Shown: piece by piece, positions 9,323-18,512 of the stretch
Layout of the letters: each line of letters begins with the position of its first letter
Numbering within the stretch: the stretch's first letter is position 1
Source of the DNA: Achromobacter xylosoxidans
GTDB lineage: Bacteria > Pseudomonadota > Gammaproteobacteria > Burkholderiales > Burkholderiaceae_B
Direction of reading: 5' to 3'
Assembly: GCF_002192695.1 (NCBI RefSeq)
Contig: NZ_MTLG01000067.1
Location: 148,603-212,602 of the forward strand
DNA: 64,000 nucleotides
The notes under the pieces: model-generated
Databases searched by the model: none
The model's input: the letters and a program-made list of their open reading frames with translations, nothing else
Told to the model about the DNA's origin: nothing
Program-made: the position numbers and the translations under genes

Positions 9323-10591
9323 ATGGCCGAGCCTCAAACGCTGGCCCAGAAGCTGATCGCGGCGGCCTGTGGCCGTTCGACTGTCGCCGAGGGCGAAATC
9401 GTCACCTGTGCGGTCGACCTGGCCATGTTTCACGACTCCAGTGGCCCGCGCCGCCTGCAGCCGATGCTGCAGGAACTGGGCGCCTCGCTCTGGGATCCTT
9501 CGAAAGTGGTGCTGGTCATCGACCACTACGTGCCCGAATCCGACGACGAGTCGCGCCGCATCGTGCGCATCGCGCGCGATTGGGCGGCCGAACAGCAACT
9601 GCCCAACGTCTATGACTCGCTCGGAATCTGCCACGTGGTGGTGCCGCAGCACGGCCATATCCGGCCGGGCATGTTCTGCGTGGGCGGCGACTCGCATTCG
9701 CCCACGGGCGGCGCATTCGGCGCCTATATGTTCGGCATCGGCAGCACCGAGATGCTGGGCGTGGCCGTCACCGGGCAGATCTGGGTGAAGGTGCCGCAGA
9801 CCCTGATGATGCGCTGGAGCGGGCGCCTGTCGGCAGGCGTGACCGCCAAGGACATGATGCTGCGCATGATAGGCCGCTACGGCATGAACGGCGGCCGCTA
9901 CCAGGCGGTGGAATTCTGCGGCGAAGCGGTGCGCGCCTTGTCGATGCAGGAGCGCATGACCCTGTCCAACATGAGCGCCGAGCTGGGCTCGCAGGTCGGC
10001 CTGATCGCGCCCGATGAAACCACCGTGGCCTATCTGCGGGAGGCGGGCGTGACGGACGATATCGATCTGACACGCTGGCGCAGCGACGCGGGCGCGCAGG
10101 CCGAGTGGCACGATTTCGACGCGGCTGCGCTGGCGCCCCAGGTTGCCGCGCCGCACAGCCCCGCCAATACGCGCGACGTGGATCAATACGCTGGCGTGCC
10201 GGTGCAGGTGGCCTATATCGGCGCCTGCACGGGCGCCAAGCTGGAAGACCTGCGCGCAGCCGCCAGCGTGTTGCGCGACCGCAGGCTGGCCGCCGGCATG
10301 CGCTTGATGGTGGCGCCGGCCAGCCAGCAGGACCAGCGCCAGGCCGAACAGGAAGGGGTGATGCAGGTGCTGCGCGATGCCGGTGCGGAGGTGCTGGCCA
10401 CGTCCTGCGGCGCCTGTGCGGGCTACGGCGGGTCCATCCCCGACGGCGCCAGCGTCATCGCCACCACGGCGCGCAATTTCAAGGGGCGCATGGGCTCGGA
10501 GACGGCCCTGGTCTATCTGGCCTCGCCCTATACGGTGGCGGCATCGGCCGTCGCCGGCCGCATCGCCGACCCCAGGGAGTTCATGGCATGA
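9323..10591 (+). CDS. Aconitase/isopropylmalate dehydratase-family large subunit
   Basis: The 422-residue protein belongs to the aconitase superfamily (LeuC/DmdA/AcnX-like large subunits), which carry a 4Fe-4S cluster and move or add water on hydroxy-dicarboxylic acids. Three Cys in the ligand contexts are present: C302 in IGACTGAK, and C362 and C365 in TSCGACAGYGG. GGDSHSPTGGAFGAYMFGIG is the usual substrate loop. The small subunit overlaps its stop by 4 bases. It is probably not leucine biosynthesis: it sits in a catabolic operon with an importer, with no leuB/leuA. The substrate may be a methylated or unsaturated dicarboxylate such as those used by dimethylmalate dehydratases; that is inference. 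Confidence 0.87.
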   Translation: MAEPQTLAQKLIAAACGRSTVAEGEIVTCAVDLAMFHDSSGPRRLQPMLQELGASLWDPSKVVLVIDHYVPESDDESRRIVRIARDWAAEQQLPNVYDSLGICHVVVPQHGHIRPGMFCVGGDSHSPTGGAFGAYMFGIGSTEMLGVAVTGQIWVKVPQTLMMRWSGRLSAGVTAKDMMLRMIGRYGMNGGRYQAVEFCGEAVRALSMQERMTLSNMSAELGSQVGLIAPDETTVAYLREAGVTDDIDLTRWRSDAGAQAEWHDFDAAALAPQVAAPHSPANTRDVDQYAGVPVQVAYIGACTGAKLEDLRAAASVLRDRRLAAGMRLMVAPASQQDQRQAEQEGVMQVLRDAGAEVLATSCGACAGYGGSIPDGASVIATTARNFKGRMGSETALVYLASPYTVAASAVAGRIADPREFMA

Positions 10592-11088
10592 CCGCAGCAT
10601 CTCTGAGGCACCGCGTCTGGCGCGTGGGCGCGGATATCGATACCGACGCGCTGGCGCCGGGCGCGTACATGAAATTCGGCATCGATGAGATCGCGCGCCA
10701 CTGCCTGCAACGGGTGCGGCCGGATTTCGCCGCCAACGCGCGGCCGGGCGACGTGCTGGTCGCGGGTCCGAACTTCGGCATCGGTTCCTCGCGCGAACAG
10801 GCCGCGGCGGCGCTGGTGCGCCTGGGCATCGCCGCGGTGGTCGCGCCATCCTTCAACGGCCTGTATTTCCGCAACGCCTTCAACGTGGGCCTGCTGCTGC
10901 TGACCTGCGAGCGGGCCGAAACCTTGCAAGAGGGCGAGCGCATCGCCCTGGACCCGGCCGCCGGCCGCATCCGCCGCGCCGCGGGGGAACCCGCGGAACT
11001 GCATTGCGACACGGTGCCCGCCTTCCTGCTGGAAATGGTGCAGGCCGGCGGACTGCTGAATCTGCTGAAACAGCGCAAGACTCATTAG
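10588..11088 (+). CDS. Aconitase/isopropylmalate dehydratase-family small subunit
   Basis: The 166-residue swivel-domain subunit starts at an ATG overlapping the large-subunit stop (ATGA). It contains the LeuD-like DIDTDALAPGAYMK near the N terminus, then GPNFGIGSSREQAAAAL, the conserved loop that binds substrate carboxylates, and APSFNGLYFRNAFNVGL. It forms the holoenzyme with the large subunit. The stop is TAG 11086-11088, ten bases before hyuB. Confidence 0.88.
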   Translation: MTAASLRHRVWRVGADIDTDALAPGAYMKFGIDEIARHCLQRVRPDFAANARPGDVLVAGPNFGIGSSREQAAAALVRLGIAAVVAPSFNGLYFRNAFNVGLLLLTCERAETLQEGERIALDPAAGRIRRAAGEPAELHCDTVPAFLLEMVQAGGLLNLLKQRKTH

Positions 11089-11098
11089 GAACCACATC

Positions 11099-12769
11099 AT
11101 GCTTGATCCCGTCACACTCGCGGTCCTGAAGGGCCGCCTGGAACAGATCGCCGACGAGATGGACGCCACGCTGTACCGCAGCGCGTTCAATCCCATCATC
11201 GCCGAGGCCCACGACGCCTGCCACGGCATGTACGACGCGGCCACCGGCGCCACGCTGGTGCAGGGCAAGTCCGGCCTGCCGGTGTTCGTGGGCGCGATGG
11301 CCTTTGCCGTCAAGGCCGCGGCCAAGGCGGCCGCCGAGCGCGGCGGCATGGTCGACGGCGACGTCTGGCTGTTCAACGATCCCTACGAAGGCGGCACCCA
11401 CGCCAACGACTTCAAGCTGGTGCGTCCGGTGTTCCGCGGCGGCAAGCTGTTCTGCTTCCTGGCGTCGGCGGCCCACTGGCACGACGTGGGCGGGGCGGTG
11501 CCGGGCAACTACAACCCCGCCGCCACCGAGTGCTGGCAGGAAGCCGTGCAGATTCCGCCGGTGCGCATCGTGCGCGCGGGTGTGCTGGACCTGGACGTGC
11601 TGGCCATCCTGAAGGCCAACACCCGCTTGCCCGACAGCCTGTGGGGCGACCTGAACGGGCAGCTGGCGGCGCTGGAGCTGGGCGCGGGCCGGCTGGACGG
11701 CCTGCTCGACGAATACGGCGACGCCACCGTGCTGGAATCGCTGGACACGCTGCGCGAACGGGCGCGGCGCTTGATGCGCGACCATATCTCGCGCCTGCCC
11801 GACGGTGAATATGCCTTCGAGGACATGCTGGACAACGACGGCGTGCGCGACCAGCCGCTGCGCATTGCGCTCAAGCTCAAGGTCCAGGGCGAGCGCCTGA
11901 CGCTGGACTTCACCGGCACCTCGCCTGCCTGCGCCGGTCCGGTGAACATATCCCGCGCCACGGCGATCGCGGCCTGCTACGTGGCCCTGAAGCACCTGTT
12001 CCCGGACGTGCCGGCCAACGCCGGCGTGCTGGATGCGGTGGACGTGGTGCTGCCGGACGGCCTGGTGATCTCGGCGGACCGCCCGCGTCCGGTCGGCGGC
12101 TATACCGAAACCATTCTGCGCATGATCGACGTGATCTTCTGCGCCATGGCCCAGGCCGAGCCGGCGCGCGCGCTGGCGCAGGCCTATGGGACCATCAATG
12201 CCTTGTCGATCGCCGGCTACCGCAGCGATCCCGCCCGGCGCGGCCAGCGCTGGGTGATGTTCAGCTTCTTCGGCGGCGGCCACGGCGGCCATTCGGACGG
12301 CGACGGGCTCAGCCACGGCAACGCGCCCATCTCCACCGCCACCATTCCGCCGCTGGAAATCCTGGAGGCGGCCTATCCCGTGCGCTTCACGCAATGGGCG
12401 CTGCGTCCCGATTCGGCGGGCGACGGCGCGCACCGCGGCGGCCTGGGCGCCATCTATGAGATCGAATTGCTGGAGGATAGCGCCGAGGCCTTCATCTTCG
12501 GCGAGCGCGGCAAGAGCGCGCCCAAGGGCATCGCCGGCGGCGGGGAGGCGGCGCTGAACGTCTTCCGCTATCAGCAGGATGGCGACTGGCAGACCCCGCC
12601 CATGCGTTCGAAGATGCTGGGCATCCAGCTCAAGCGCGGCGACCGGGTGCGCCTGGAAACGCCCGGTGGAGGCGGCTATGGCGAGCCCGCCGCGCGTTCC
12701 GAGGCGGCGCGCGGGCACGACCGCAAGATGGGTTACGTAAGTGGAAATCTGAAGGAGCAGTCGGCATGA
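11099..12769 (+). CDS. Hydantoinase B/oxoprolinase family protein
   Basis: The 556-residue protein is of the HyuB family, the partner of HyuA in ATP-dependent opening of hydantoin, 5-oxoproline or related cyclic amides; acetone/acetophenone carboxylases use the same pair. Typical features are the start LDPVTLAVLKGRLEQIADEM, LFNDPYEGGTHANDF, the central FTGTSPACAGPVN and the Gly-rich end LETPGGGGYG. Its stop overlaps the hyuA start by four bases. The position inside an importer operon argues for use of an imported ring compound. Confidence 0.9.
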   Translation: MLDPVTLAVLKGRLEQIADEMDATLYRSAFNPIIAEAHDACHGMYDAATGATLVQGKSGLPVFVGAMAFAVKAAAKAAAERGGMVDGDVWLFNDPYEGGTHANDFKLVRPVFRGGKLFCFLASAAHWHDVGGAVPGNYNPAATECWQEAVQIPPVRIVRAGVLDLDVLAILKANTRLPDSLWGDLNGQLAALELGAGRLDGLLDEYGDATVLESLDTLRERARRLMRDHISRLPDGEYAFEDMLDNDGVRDQPLRIALKLKVQGERLTLDFTGTSPACAGPVNISRATAIAACYVALKHLFPDVPANAGVLDAVDVVLPDGLVISADRPRPVGGYTETILRMIDVIFCAMAQAEPARALAQAYGTINALSIAGYRSDPARRGQRWVMFSFFGGGHGGHSDGDGLSHGNAPISTATIPPLEILEAAYPVRFTQWALRPDSAGDGAHRGGLGAIYEIELLEDSAEAFIFGERGKSAPKGIAGGGEAALNVFRYQQDGDWQTPPMRSKMLGIQLKRGDRVRLETPGGGGYGEPAARSEAARGHDRKMGYVSGNLKEQSA

Positions 12770-14814
12770 GCGCGGCACAAGGTTTGGTCGTAGGCGTGGA
12801 CGTGGGCGGCACGTTCACCGACATATTCGTGCTGGATGAGGCGGGCGGCAGCGCCCGCGTGGTCAAGGTGCCTTCCACCCGCGGCGAGGAAGCGCGCGGC
12901 TTCATGAACGGCATCGCCCGCGTGGCCGACGGTGCGGGCGCCATCGCCACCATCGTGCATGGCACCACGGTGGGCACCAACGCGCTGCTGGAGCGCAAGG
13001 TGGCGCGCACCGGCATCATCACCACCGCGGGTTTCCGCGACGTGCTGGAAATGCGCCGGCGCGACCGGCCCCAGACCTGGGGCCTGCGCGGCAATTACGA
13101 GCCCGTGGTGCCGCGCGACCTGCGCCTGGAAGTGGAAGAGCGTGTGCTGGCGGACGGCACGGTGCATACGCCCGTGAACCTGGCCCAGGTCGAAGCCGCC
13201 GCCCGGCAACTGCTGGAGCAGGGCTGCGAGGCGGTCTGCCTGTTCTTCGTCAACGCCTATGCCAATCCAGCCAACGAGGCGCAGGCCGCGGCCTGCGTGC
13301 GCGCGCTGTGGCCCAACGGCAATGTCACCGCCGCCACCGAGGTGTTGCCCGAGATCCGCGAATTCGAGCGCTGCTCCACGGCCGTGCTCAACGCCGCGCT
13401 GCAGCCGGTGGTCGGCGGCTATCTGACGCGGCTGGAATCGGACCTGCAGGCCAATGGCTTCGGCGGTGAACTGCTGGTAGTGCAGAGCAACGGCGGCGTG
13501 ATGTCGCGCCAGACGGCTTGCGACGTGCCGGTGCGCACCGCGCTGTCCGGCCCGGCCGCGGGCGTCATCGCCTGCGCCGCCATCGCGCGCGCCGCGGGTT
13601 TTCCCAACGTGGTCAGCGGCGATATGGGCGGCACGTCCTTCGACGTGTCGCTGGTGGCGGGCGGCGAGGCCTCGCTGTCAGCGCAGACCTCCATCGATTT
13701 CGGCATGGTGGTGCGCGCGCCCATGATCCAGATCGAAACCATAGGCGCGGGCGGCGGCTCGATCGCCAGCGTGGACGCGGGCGGCCTGCTGCAGGTGGGC
13801 CCCGAATCCGCCGGCAGCGTGCCGGGGCCGGCCTGCTATGGCCGCGGCAATACCCGCCCCACCGTGACCGACGCCAACGTGCTGCTGGGCCGCATCGCGG
13901 CCGAGCGTCCGCTGGGCGGCGGCCTGCTCGCCACCATGGACGTGGCGCTGGCGCGCGCCGCCATCGAAGAACACGTGGCCAAGCCGCTGGGCCTGGACGT
14001 GCACGCCGCGGCCGAGGCCATCCTGACCGTGGCCAATGCCAAGATGGCGGGCGCGATCCGCGTCGTCTCCATCGAGCGCGGCCACGATCCGCGCAAATTC
14101 GCCTACATGCCGTTTGGCGGCGGCGGCGCGCTGCACGTCTGCGCCATGATGAACGAAGTCGACGCCGTTCGCGGCATCGTGCCGCGTTACCCCGGCGTGA
14201 CCTCGGCCCTGGGCTGCGTCATGGCCGACATGCGGCATGACGGCGTGCAGACGCTGAACGTGGCGCTGGCCGCCCTGGACGCCGACGACCTGCTGGCCCG
14301 CATCGACGGCCTGGCGCAGGCCTGCCAGGAGCGGCTGGATTCCGCCGGCGTGGGCTTTCAGGGCATACGCGAAAGCATCGAGCTGGACATGCTGTACGTG
14401 GGGCAGAGCCATACCGTGCGGGTCGAAATCAGCCGCGCCGAGCTGGACCGCGCGGGCATAGGCGCCGCCTTCGAACGCGCCTACCGCGCCGCCTTCGGCC
14501 GCAGCCTGGAAGGCATCGCCGTACGCATCCTGAACCTGCGCTATGCGCGTATCGGCCAGCGGCCCAAGTTCGACCTGGCGCTGCTGGCGCCGACCAGCAC
14601 CGAGATGCCGGATGCGCTGGGCACGCAGGCGGTCTTCCATGGCGGGCAATGGCATGACGCCGTGCGCTACGCGCGCCTGGACCTGCCGGTGGGCGCGGAG
14701 GTGGCGGGCCCCGCCATCCTGGAGCAGCCGGACACCACAATCTGGATCGAACCGGGCTTTGCCGGCCAGGTCGATTCCCTGGGCAATCTGCTGATCGCCC
14801 GCCAAGCTTCCTAG
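12766..14814 (+). CDS. Hydantoinase A/oxoprolinase family protein
   Basis: The 682-residue ATP-binding partner of HyuB. The N-terminal ASKHA-fold phosphate loop reads GVDVGGTFTDIFVLD; further motifs are VHGTTVGTNALLERK, ALSGPAAGVIACAA and SGDMGGTSFDVSLV. Length and domain order (Hydant_A_N, about 5-180; hydantoinase_A, about 200-500; C-terminal domain) are normal. The HyuB-HyuA order with a 4-base overlap suggests balanced synthesis of a complex. The true substrate could be hydantoin-like, a lactam, or a ketone if it is carboxylase-like; no third carboxylase subunit is present. Confidence 0.9.
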   Translation: MSAAQGLVVGVDVGGTFTDIFVLDEAGGSARVVKVPSTRGEEARGFMNGIARVADGAGAIATIVHGTTVGTNALLERKVARTGIITTAGFRDVLEMRRRDRPQTWGLRGNYEPVVPRDLRLEVEERVLADGTVHTPVNLAQVEAAARQLLEQGCEAVCLFFVNAYANPANEAQAAACVRALWPNGNVTAATEVLPEIREFERCSTAVLNAALQPVVGGYLTRLESDLQANGFGGELLVVQSNGGVMSRQTACDVPVRTALSGPAAGVIACAAIARAAGFPNVVSGDMGGTSFDVSLVAGGEASLSAQTSIDFGMVVRAPMIQIETIGAGGGSIASVDAGGLLQVGPESAGSVPGPACYGRGNTRPTVTDANVLLGRIAAERPLGGGLLATMDVALARAAIEEHVAKPLGLDVHAAAEAILTVANAKMAGAIRVVSIERGHDPRKFAYMPFGGGGALHVCAMMNEVDAVRGIVPRYPGVTSALGCVMADMRHDGVQTLNVALAALDADDLLARIDGLAQACQERLDSAGVGFQGIRESIELDMLYVGQSHTVRVEISRAELDRAGIGAAFERAYRAAFGRSLEGIAVRILNLRYARIGQRPKFDLALLAPTSTEMPDALGTQAVFHGGQWHDAVRYARLDLPVGAEVAGPAILEQPDTTIWIEPGFAGQVDSLGNLLIARQAS

Positions 14815-14823
14815 GAGCAGCCC

Positions 14824-15432
14824 ATGTCTGCCTTCGATCCCCGCAGCACCGCGCTGGTCATCATCGACTTGCAGAACGACTTCCTGGCGCCAGGCGGCGC
14901 CTATGACCGCGGCGGCGCGGCCAGCCCGCAGGCGCGCGCCTTGCCCGCCCGCGTGGCGCCCGTGGCCCGCAAGCTCAAGGAGCGAGGCGGCTTCGTGGCG
15001 GCCAGCCAGTTCACGCTGTGGCCGGACGCGCACGGCGAACCCATGATCTCGCCGCATCTGCGGCAGTTGCGCCCGTTCCTGCGCAAGGGCGATTTCGTCG
15101 CTGGCTCCAGGGGGCAGGCCAACGTTGCCGAACTGGACGGACTGGTGGATGTGTCGGTCTGGAAGGTGGCGTACTCCGCCTTCTTCAATACCCAGCTGGA
15201 CTGGGTGCTGCGGCGCGCGGGCATATCCAACGTGGTGATCGCCGGCATCGTCACCAACGGCGGCGTGGCCAGCACGGCGCGCGACGCCCATATGCGGGAC
15301 TATCACGTGGCGGTGCTGGCCGACGGTTGCGCCGCGCCCACGCCGGCCATGCACGATGCCGCGCTGGCGGACCTGCGCACCGTGGCGGATGTGCTGTCCT
15401 GCCAGGATTTCCTGGACAGGCTGGCCTCGTGA
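14824..15432 (+). CDS. Isochorismatase-fold hydrolase lacking the usual catalytic Cys
   Basis: The 202-residue protein has the isochorismatase/cysteine-hydrolase fold. The expected Asp (D15, VIIDLQNDF) and Lys (K114, SVWKVAYSAFF) are present. The nucleophile block reads GIVTNGGVASTARDA, with Gly147 where cysteine hydrolases of this fold carry Cys. True isochorismatases such as EntB and PhzD also have a non-Cys residue there, so this may not be an amidase of the N-carbamoylsarcosine hydrolase type. It is preceded by AGGAG and followed by a 4-base GTGA overlap with the next gene. Confidence 0.85.
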   Translation: MSAFDPRSTALVIIDLQNDFLAPGGAYDRGGAASPQARALPARVAPVARKLKERGGFVAASQFTLWPDAHGEPMISPHLRQLRPFLRKGDFVAGSRGQANVAELDGLVDVSVWKVAYSAFFNTQLDWVLRRAGISNVVIAGIVTNGGVASTARDAHMRDYHVAVLADGCAAPTPAMHDAALADLRTVADVLSCQDFLDRLAS

Positions 15433-16826
15433 GCGCGCCGCGGGTCCTGCGGGGCGCCGCGCCCGGCGCGGACGCGATGCATGTGCCGGTGGCCATCATC
15501 GGCGCCGGCGCTTGCGGCCTGACCGCCGCGCTGCGCCTGGCCGAGGCTGGCATCGAGACCGTGCTGATCGAGCGCGATGCCGCGCCCTGCGGCTCCACCG
15601 CCTTGTCGTCCGGTTTCATTCCGGCGGCGGGCTCGGCGGCGCAGCGGGCCGCAGGCATCGACGACGACGCGCAGCGCTTTGCCGCCGACATCCAGGCCAA
15701 GGCCCACGGCACGGCCGCGCCGCACCTGGTCGACGCCTACACGGGCGCGGCGGCCGCCGCCATCGACAACCTGGCGCGCCATGGCCTGGACTTCCAGGTG
15801 CTGGACGGCTTCCTGTATCCGGGCCACACCGCCCGCCGCATGCACACCTTGCCGGAGCGCACGGGCGCGGCCCTGGTCGCCGCGCTGGAGCGCGCCGCCA
15901 CGGGCGCCGGCGCCTACTTGCTGACCCGCGCCCTGGCGCGGCAGATCTGGACGGACGAAGCCGGCCGCATCACGGCGGTGGGCTGCGAGCGGCCGGACGG
16001 CTCCATCGACGTGATCGGCTGCGACGTGCTGATCCTGGCCTGCAACGGTTTTGGCGGCAATGCGGCGATGGTGGGCGAGTATTTGCCGGCCATGCGCGGG
16101 GCCGTCTATGGCGGCCATGCCGGCAATGACGGCAGCGCGATCGAATGGGGCGCCCAGCTGGGCGCGCGCCTGGCCGACCTGGGCGGCTACCAAGGCCACG
16201 GTTCCTGGGCCACGCCCCAGGGCGCGCTGATTTCCTGGGCCGTGATGATGGACGGAGGCGTGCAGATCAACGCGGCGGGGCGGCGCTTCCACGACGAGAC
16301 CCAGGGCTATTCCGAGGCCGCGGTCCACGTGCTGGCGCAACCCGGCGGCGAGGCCTGGAACGTATTCGACGGCCGCACGCTGGCGCTGGCGCGCGGCTTC
16401 CCGGACTTTGTCCAGGCGGAAGCGGGCCAGGCGCTGAAGACCTGTGCGGACGCCACGGCGCTGGCGGCCCTGATCGGTTGCGACGAAGCGACGCTGCGCG
16501 GGACGCTGGCGGGCGTGGCCCCCGACGCCGCCGATGCGCACGGCCGGCGCTTCGAGCGCGTGCTGCAAGCGCCATACCACGCCATCAAGGTGACAGGCGC
16601 GCTGTTCCATACGCAAGGCGGCCTGGATATCGACGCGCATTGCCGCGTGCTGGACCAGGCGGGCCGTGCCTTGCCCAATCTGCTGGCCGCCGGCGGTGCG
16701 GCGCGCGGCGTGTCGGGCAACGACGTGTCCGGCTACCTGTCCGGCAACGGCCTGCTCAGCGCGGTGGCGGGCGGTCATATCGCCGCGGCGACCGCCGCAT
16801 CCTTGCTGGGCCGCGAGCTTTCCTAG
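15429..16826 (+). CDS. FAD-dependent oxidoreductase, fumarate reductase/KSDD-like flavoprotein
   Basis: The 465-residue flavoprotein opens with a Rossmann FAD site, VAIIGAGACGLTAALRLAEAG, and ends with the second FAD contact LAAGGAARGVSGNDVSGYLS, followed by GNGLLSA. This pattern matches the FAD_binding_2 group (fumarate reductase, 3-ketosteroid dehydrogenase, tricarballylate dehydrogenase). It has no signal peptide or haem motif. GTG 15429 overlaps the previous stop; ATG 15477 (codon 17), closer to the Rossmann strand, is an equally possible start. It likely desaturates or reduces a carboxylic-acid intermediate that the dehydratase and lyase then handle. Confidence 0.85.
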   Translation: MSAPRVLRGAAPGADAMHVPVAIIGAGACGLTAALRLAEAGIETVLIERDAAPCGSTALSSGFIPAAGSAAQRAAGIDDDAQRFAADIQAKAHGTAAPHLVDAYTGAAAAAIDNLARHGLDFQVLDGFLYPGHTARRMHTLPERTGAALVAALERAATGAGAYLLTRALARQIWTDEAGRITAVGCERPDGSIDVIGCDVLILACNGFGGNAAMVGEYLPAMRGAVYGGHAGNDGSAIEWGAQLGARLADLGGYQGHGSWATPQGALISWAVMMDGGVQINAAGRRFHDETQGYSEAAVHVLAQPGGEAWNVFDGRTLALARGFPDFVQAEAGQALKTCADATALAALIGCDEATLRGTLAGVAPDAADAHGRRFERVLQAPYHAIKVTGALFHTQGGLDIDAHCRVLDQAGRALPNLLAAGGAARGVSGNDVSGYLSGNGLLSAVAGGHIAAATAASLLGRELS

Positions 16827-16839
16827 GATTATCCAAACC

Positions 16840-17703
16840 ATGCAAAAACAGAATCTGCAAGCACAGCTGGCCGGCGGCGCCGTGCTGGCTCCGGGCGTCT
16901 ACGACGCCTTGTCCGCCCTGATCGCCGAACAGGCGGGGTTCGGCGCCTTGTACCTGTCGGGCGCGTCCATCGCGTACACGCGGCTGGGCCGCTCGGACAT
17001 CGGCCTCACCACGTACAGCGAGGTCGAGGACACGCTGGCCCGCATCACCGAGCGGGTGGCCACGCCCGTCATCGTGGACGCCGACACCGGCTTCGGCAAT
17101 GCCTTGAACACGCAGCGCACCGTGCGCGGCCTGGAGCGGGCCGGCGCCGCCATGATCCAGCTGGAGGACCAGACCTTTCCCAAGCGCTGCGGCCACCTGG
17201 ACGGCAAGACCGTGATCCCCGCCGCCGAAATGCGCGGCAAGCTGCGCGCCGCGGCGGATGCGCGCGTTCATGCCTCGACCTTGATCCTGGCGCGCACCGA
17301 TGCCCTGGCGGTGGAAGGCCTGGACGCCGCGCTGGACCGCGCCGAGTCGTATCTGGAAGCGGGCGCGGATGGGCTGTTCATCGAAGCCTTGCGCACGCCC
17401 GAGCAGATGCAGGCGGCTTGCAGCCGCTTTGCGCGGCGCGTGCCGCTGCTGGCGAACATGGTCGAAGGGGGCAAGACGCCGGTGCAAAGCGCCGAGGCCC
17501 TGACCGCGCTGGGCTTTCGCATCGTGATTTTTCCGGGCGGCACGGCGCGCGCGGTGGCCCACACCTTGCAGGGCTATTACGCCAGCCTGCGCCAGCACGG
17601 CACGACCGCGCCATGGCGCGAAGGCATGCTGGACTTCGACGGCCTGAACGCCGTGATCGGCACGCCCGAGCTGCTGGAGCGCGGTCGCCGCTACGAAGGC
17701 TGA
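16840..17703 (+). CDS. Isocitrate lyase/PEP mutase superfamily C-C lyase
   Basis: The 287-residue TIM-barrel enzyme has the family loop PKRCGHLDGK with catalytic C117, the Mg-binding VDADTGFGNALNTQRTVRGL and the substrate segment ILARTDALAVEGLDAAL. The Cys-containing KRCGH loop favours a lyase (methylisocitrate, dimethylmalate or similar) over a PEP mutase. It is last in the operon; an aconitase-family dehydratase upstream and a lyase here are consecutive steps in known pathways such as the methylcitrate cycle. Products would probably include pyruvate or another 2-oxo acid. The exact substrate is unknown. Confidence 0.88.
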   Translation: MQKQNLQAQLAGGAVLAPGVYDALSALIAEQAGFGALYLSGASIAYTRLGRSDIGLTTYSEVEDTLARITERVATPVIVDADTGFGNALNTQRTVRGLERAGAAMIQLEDQTFPKRCGHLDGKTVIPAAEMRGKLRAAADARVHASTLILARTDALAVEGLDAALDRAESYLEAGADGLFIEALRTPEQMQAACSRFARRVPLLANMVEGGKTPVQSAEALTALGFRIVIFPGGTARAVAHTLQGYYASLRQHGTTAPWREGMLDFDGLNAVIGTPELLERGRRYEG

Positions 17704-17713
17704 GGCCGGCGCT

Positions 17714-18334
17714 TCAGCGCGGCGTGCGCTGGTGCGGCACCAGCGGCGGCACGGGCTGGTCGGCGACCAGTTCCCAGAATGCCGGCAGGAAACACTCGGC
17801 CACCAGCAGCGGCTGGCCTTGGCGCCAGAAGACGGAGCGGCGCGCCCAGATGCGGTCCGCGTCGCGGTCGCGCTGCGCGCTGGGCAATACGCCCAGGGCG
17901 GTGGCATGGAACGGCACCGGCGAGGCCAGCCGGCGGCAGGCGAACGGCGATCGCACCACCGTGCTGTCGTGGTAGAGCATGTCGGCCAGAGGGCGGGTCA
18001 GCAGGCGGCGCATGCCTTGCCAGGCGCCGTGGGACGCTCGCAGCGGCGTCAGGCTGCGCGCGGGCACGCTGTCCACGCCGTTCACCGACATCAGCACTTC
18101 GCGGATCCACACCGGCGTGCCGGGCGCGATGCCCATCGCCCGGGCCTCGTCCGGCGGCGCGCCATCGGCATACTCGGCCAGCACGCGCAGGCGCACCTGG
18201 CCGACCTGGCGCAGGCCGGCGGTCAGCGCGCCGGGGCGGAACAGCCAATGGCGCGGGGCGGGGGGCAGGATGGGCGGCGCGCTGGCCAGCCAGCCTGCGG
18301 CAAGAGGAGGGTGATGTGCTGCGGGTTTGCTCAT
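17714..18334 (-). CDS. ubiC: Chorismate pyruvate-lyase
   Basis: UbiC converts chorismate to 4-hydroxybenzoate and pyruvate, the first committed step of ubiquinone synthesis, in the cytoplasm. The 206-residue product matches the family: LFRPGALTAGLRQVG, then WIREVLM, SLTPLRASHGAWQGMRRL, and the C-terminal RSVFWRQGQPLLVAECFLPAFW. It is alone on this strand, converging on the lyase gene 10 bases away and diverging from the hydrolase operon. Its presence here is probably incidental to the catabolic operons. Confidence 0.88.
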   Translation of the reverse strand: MSKPAAHHPPLAAGWLASAPPILPPAPRHWLFRPGALTAGLRQVGQVRLRVLAEYADGAPPDEARAMGIAPGTPVWIREVLMSVNGVDSVPARSLTPLRASHGAWQGMRRLLTRPLADMLYHDSTVVRSPFACRRLASPVPFHATALGVLPSAQRDRDADRIWARRSVFWRQGQPLLVAECFLPAFWELVADQPVPPLVPHQRTPR

Positions 18335-18440
18335 GGCTGCGTATTATGCCAAGCCGGACGGGACGGCCCAATGCGTCGCAATGACGCAGCGGCCGCGGGC
18401 GCGCATGGGCGGGCCGCTCCACCGTCCGGGAAAGCACTTA

Positions 18441-18470
18441 TTGTCCCAGGAACCCGTGCCTCCCTATTAT
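18441..18470 (+). promoter_or_regulatory. Predicted promoter of the ami-like operon
   Basis: TTGTCC (18441-18446), an 18-base spacer and TATTAT (18465-18470) make a credible sigma-70 promoter with a start near 18477. This gives a leader of roughly 145 bases before the hydrolase ATG at 18623, containing a palindrome, two small hairpins and a terminator. Confidence 0.5.
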
Positions 18471-18478
18471 TCGCACAC

Positions 18479-18492
18479 GGTCAACATTGACC
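18479..18492. promoter_or_regulatory. 14-bp palindrome at the predicted transcription start
   Basis: GGTCAA-CA-TTGACC is a perfect dyad lying immediately after the predicted start of transcription. It could be an operator, or as RNA a 4-bp stem closing a six-base AACATT loop. The sequence is certain; the role is not. Confidence 0.4.
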
Positions 18493-18512
18493 TGAACGGC
18501 TTGCAGTACCCC

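Noticed and set aside
9323..11088. leuCD of leucine biosynthesis
   Set aside because: The genes lie within an importer/HyuBA/lyase operon with no leuB or leuA nearby; an alternative dehydratase of the same superfamily fits better.
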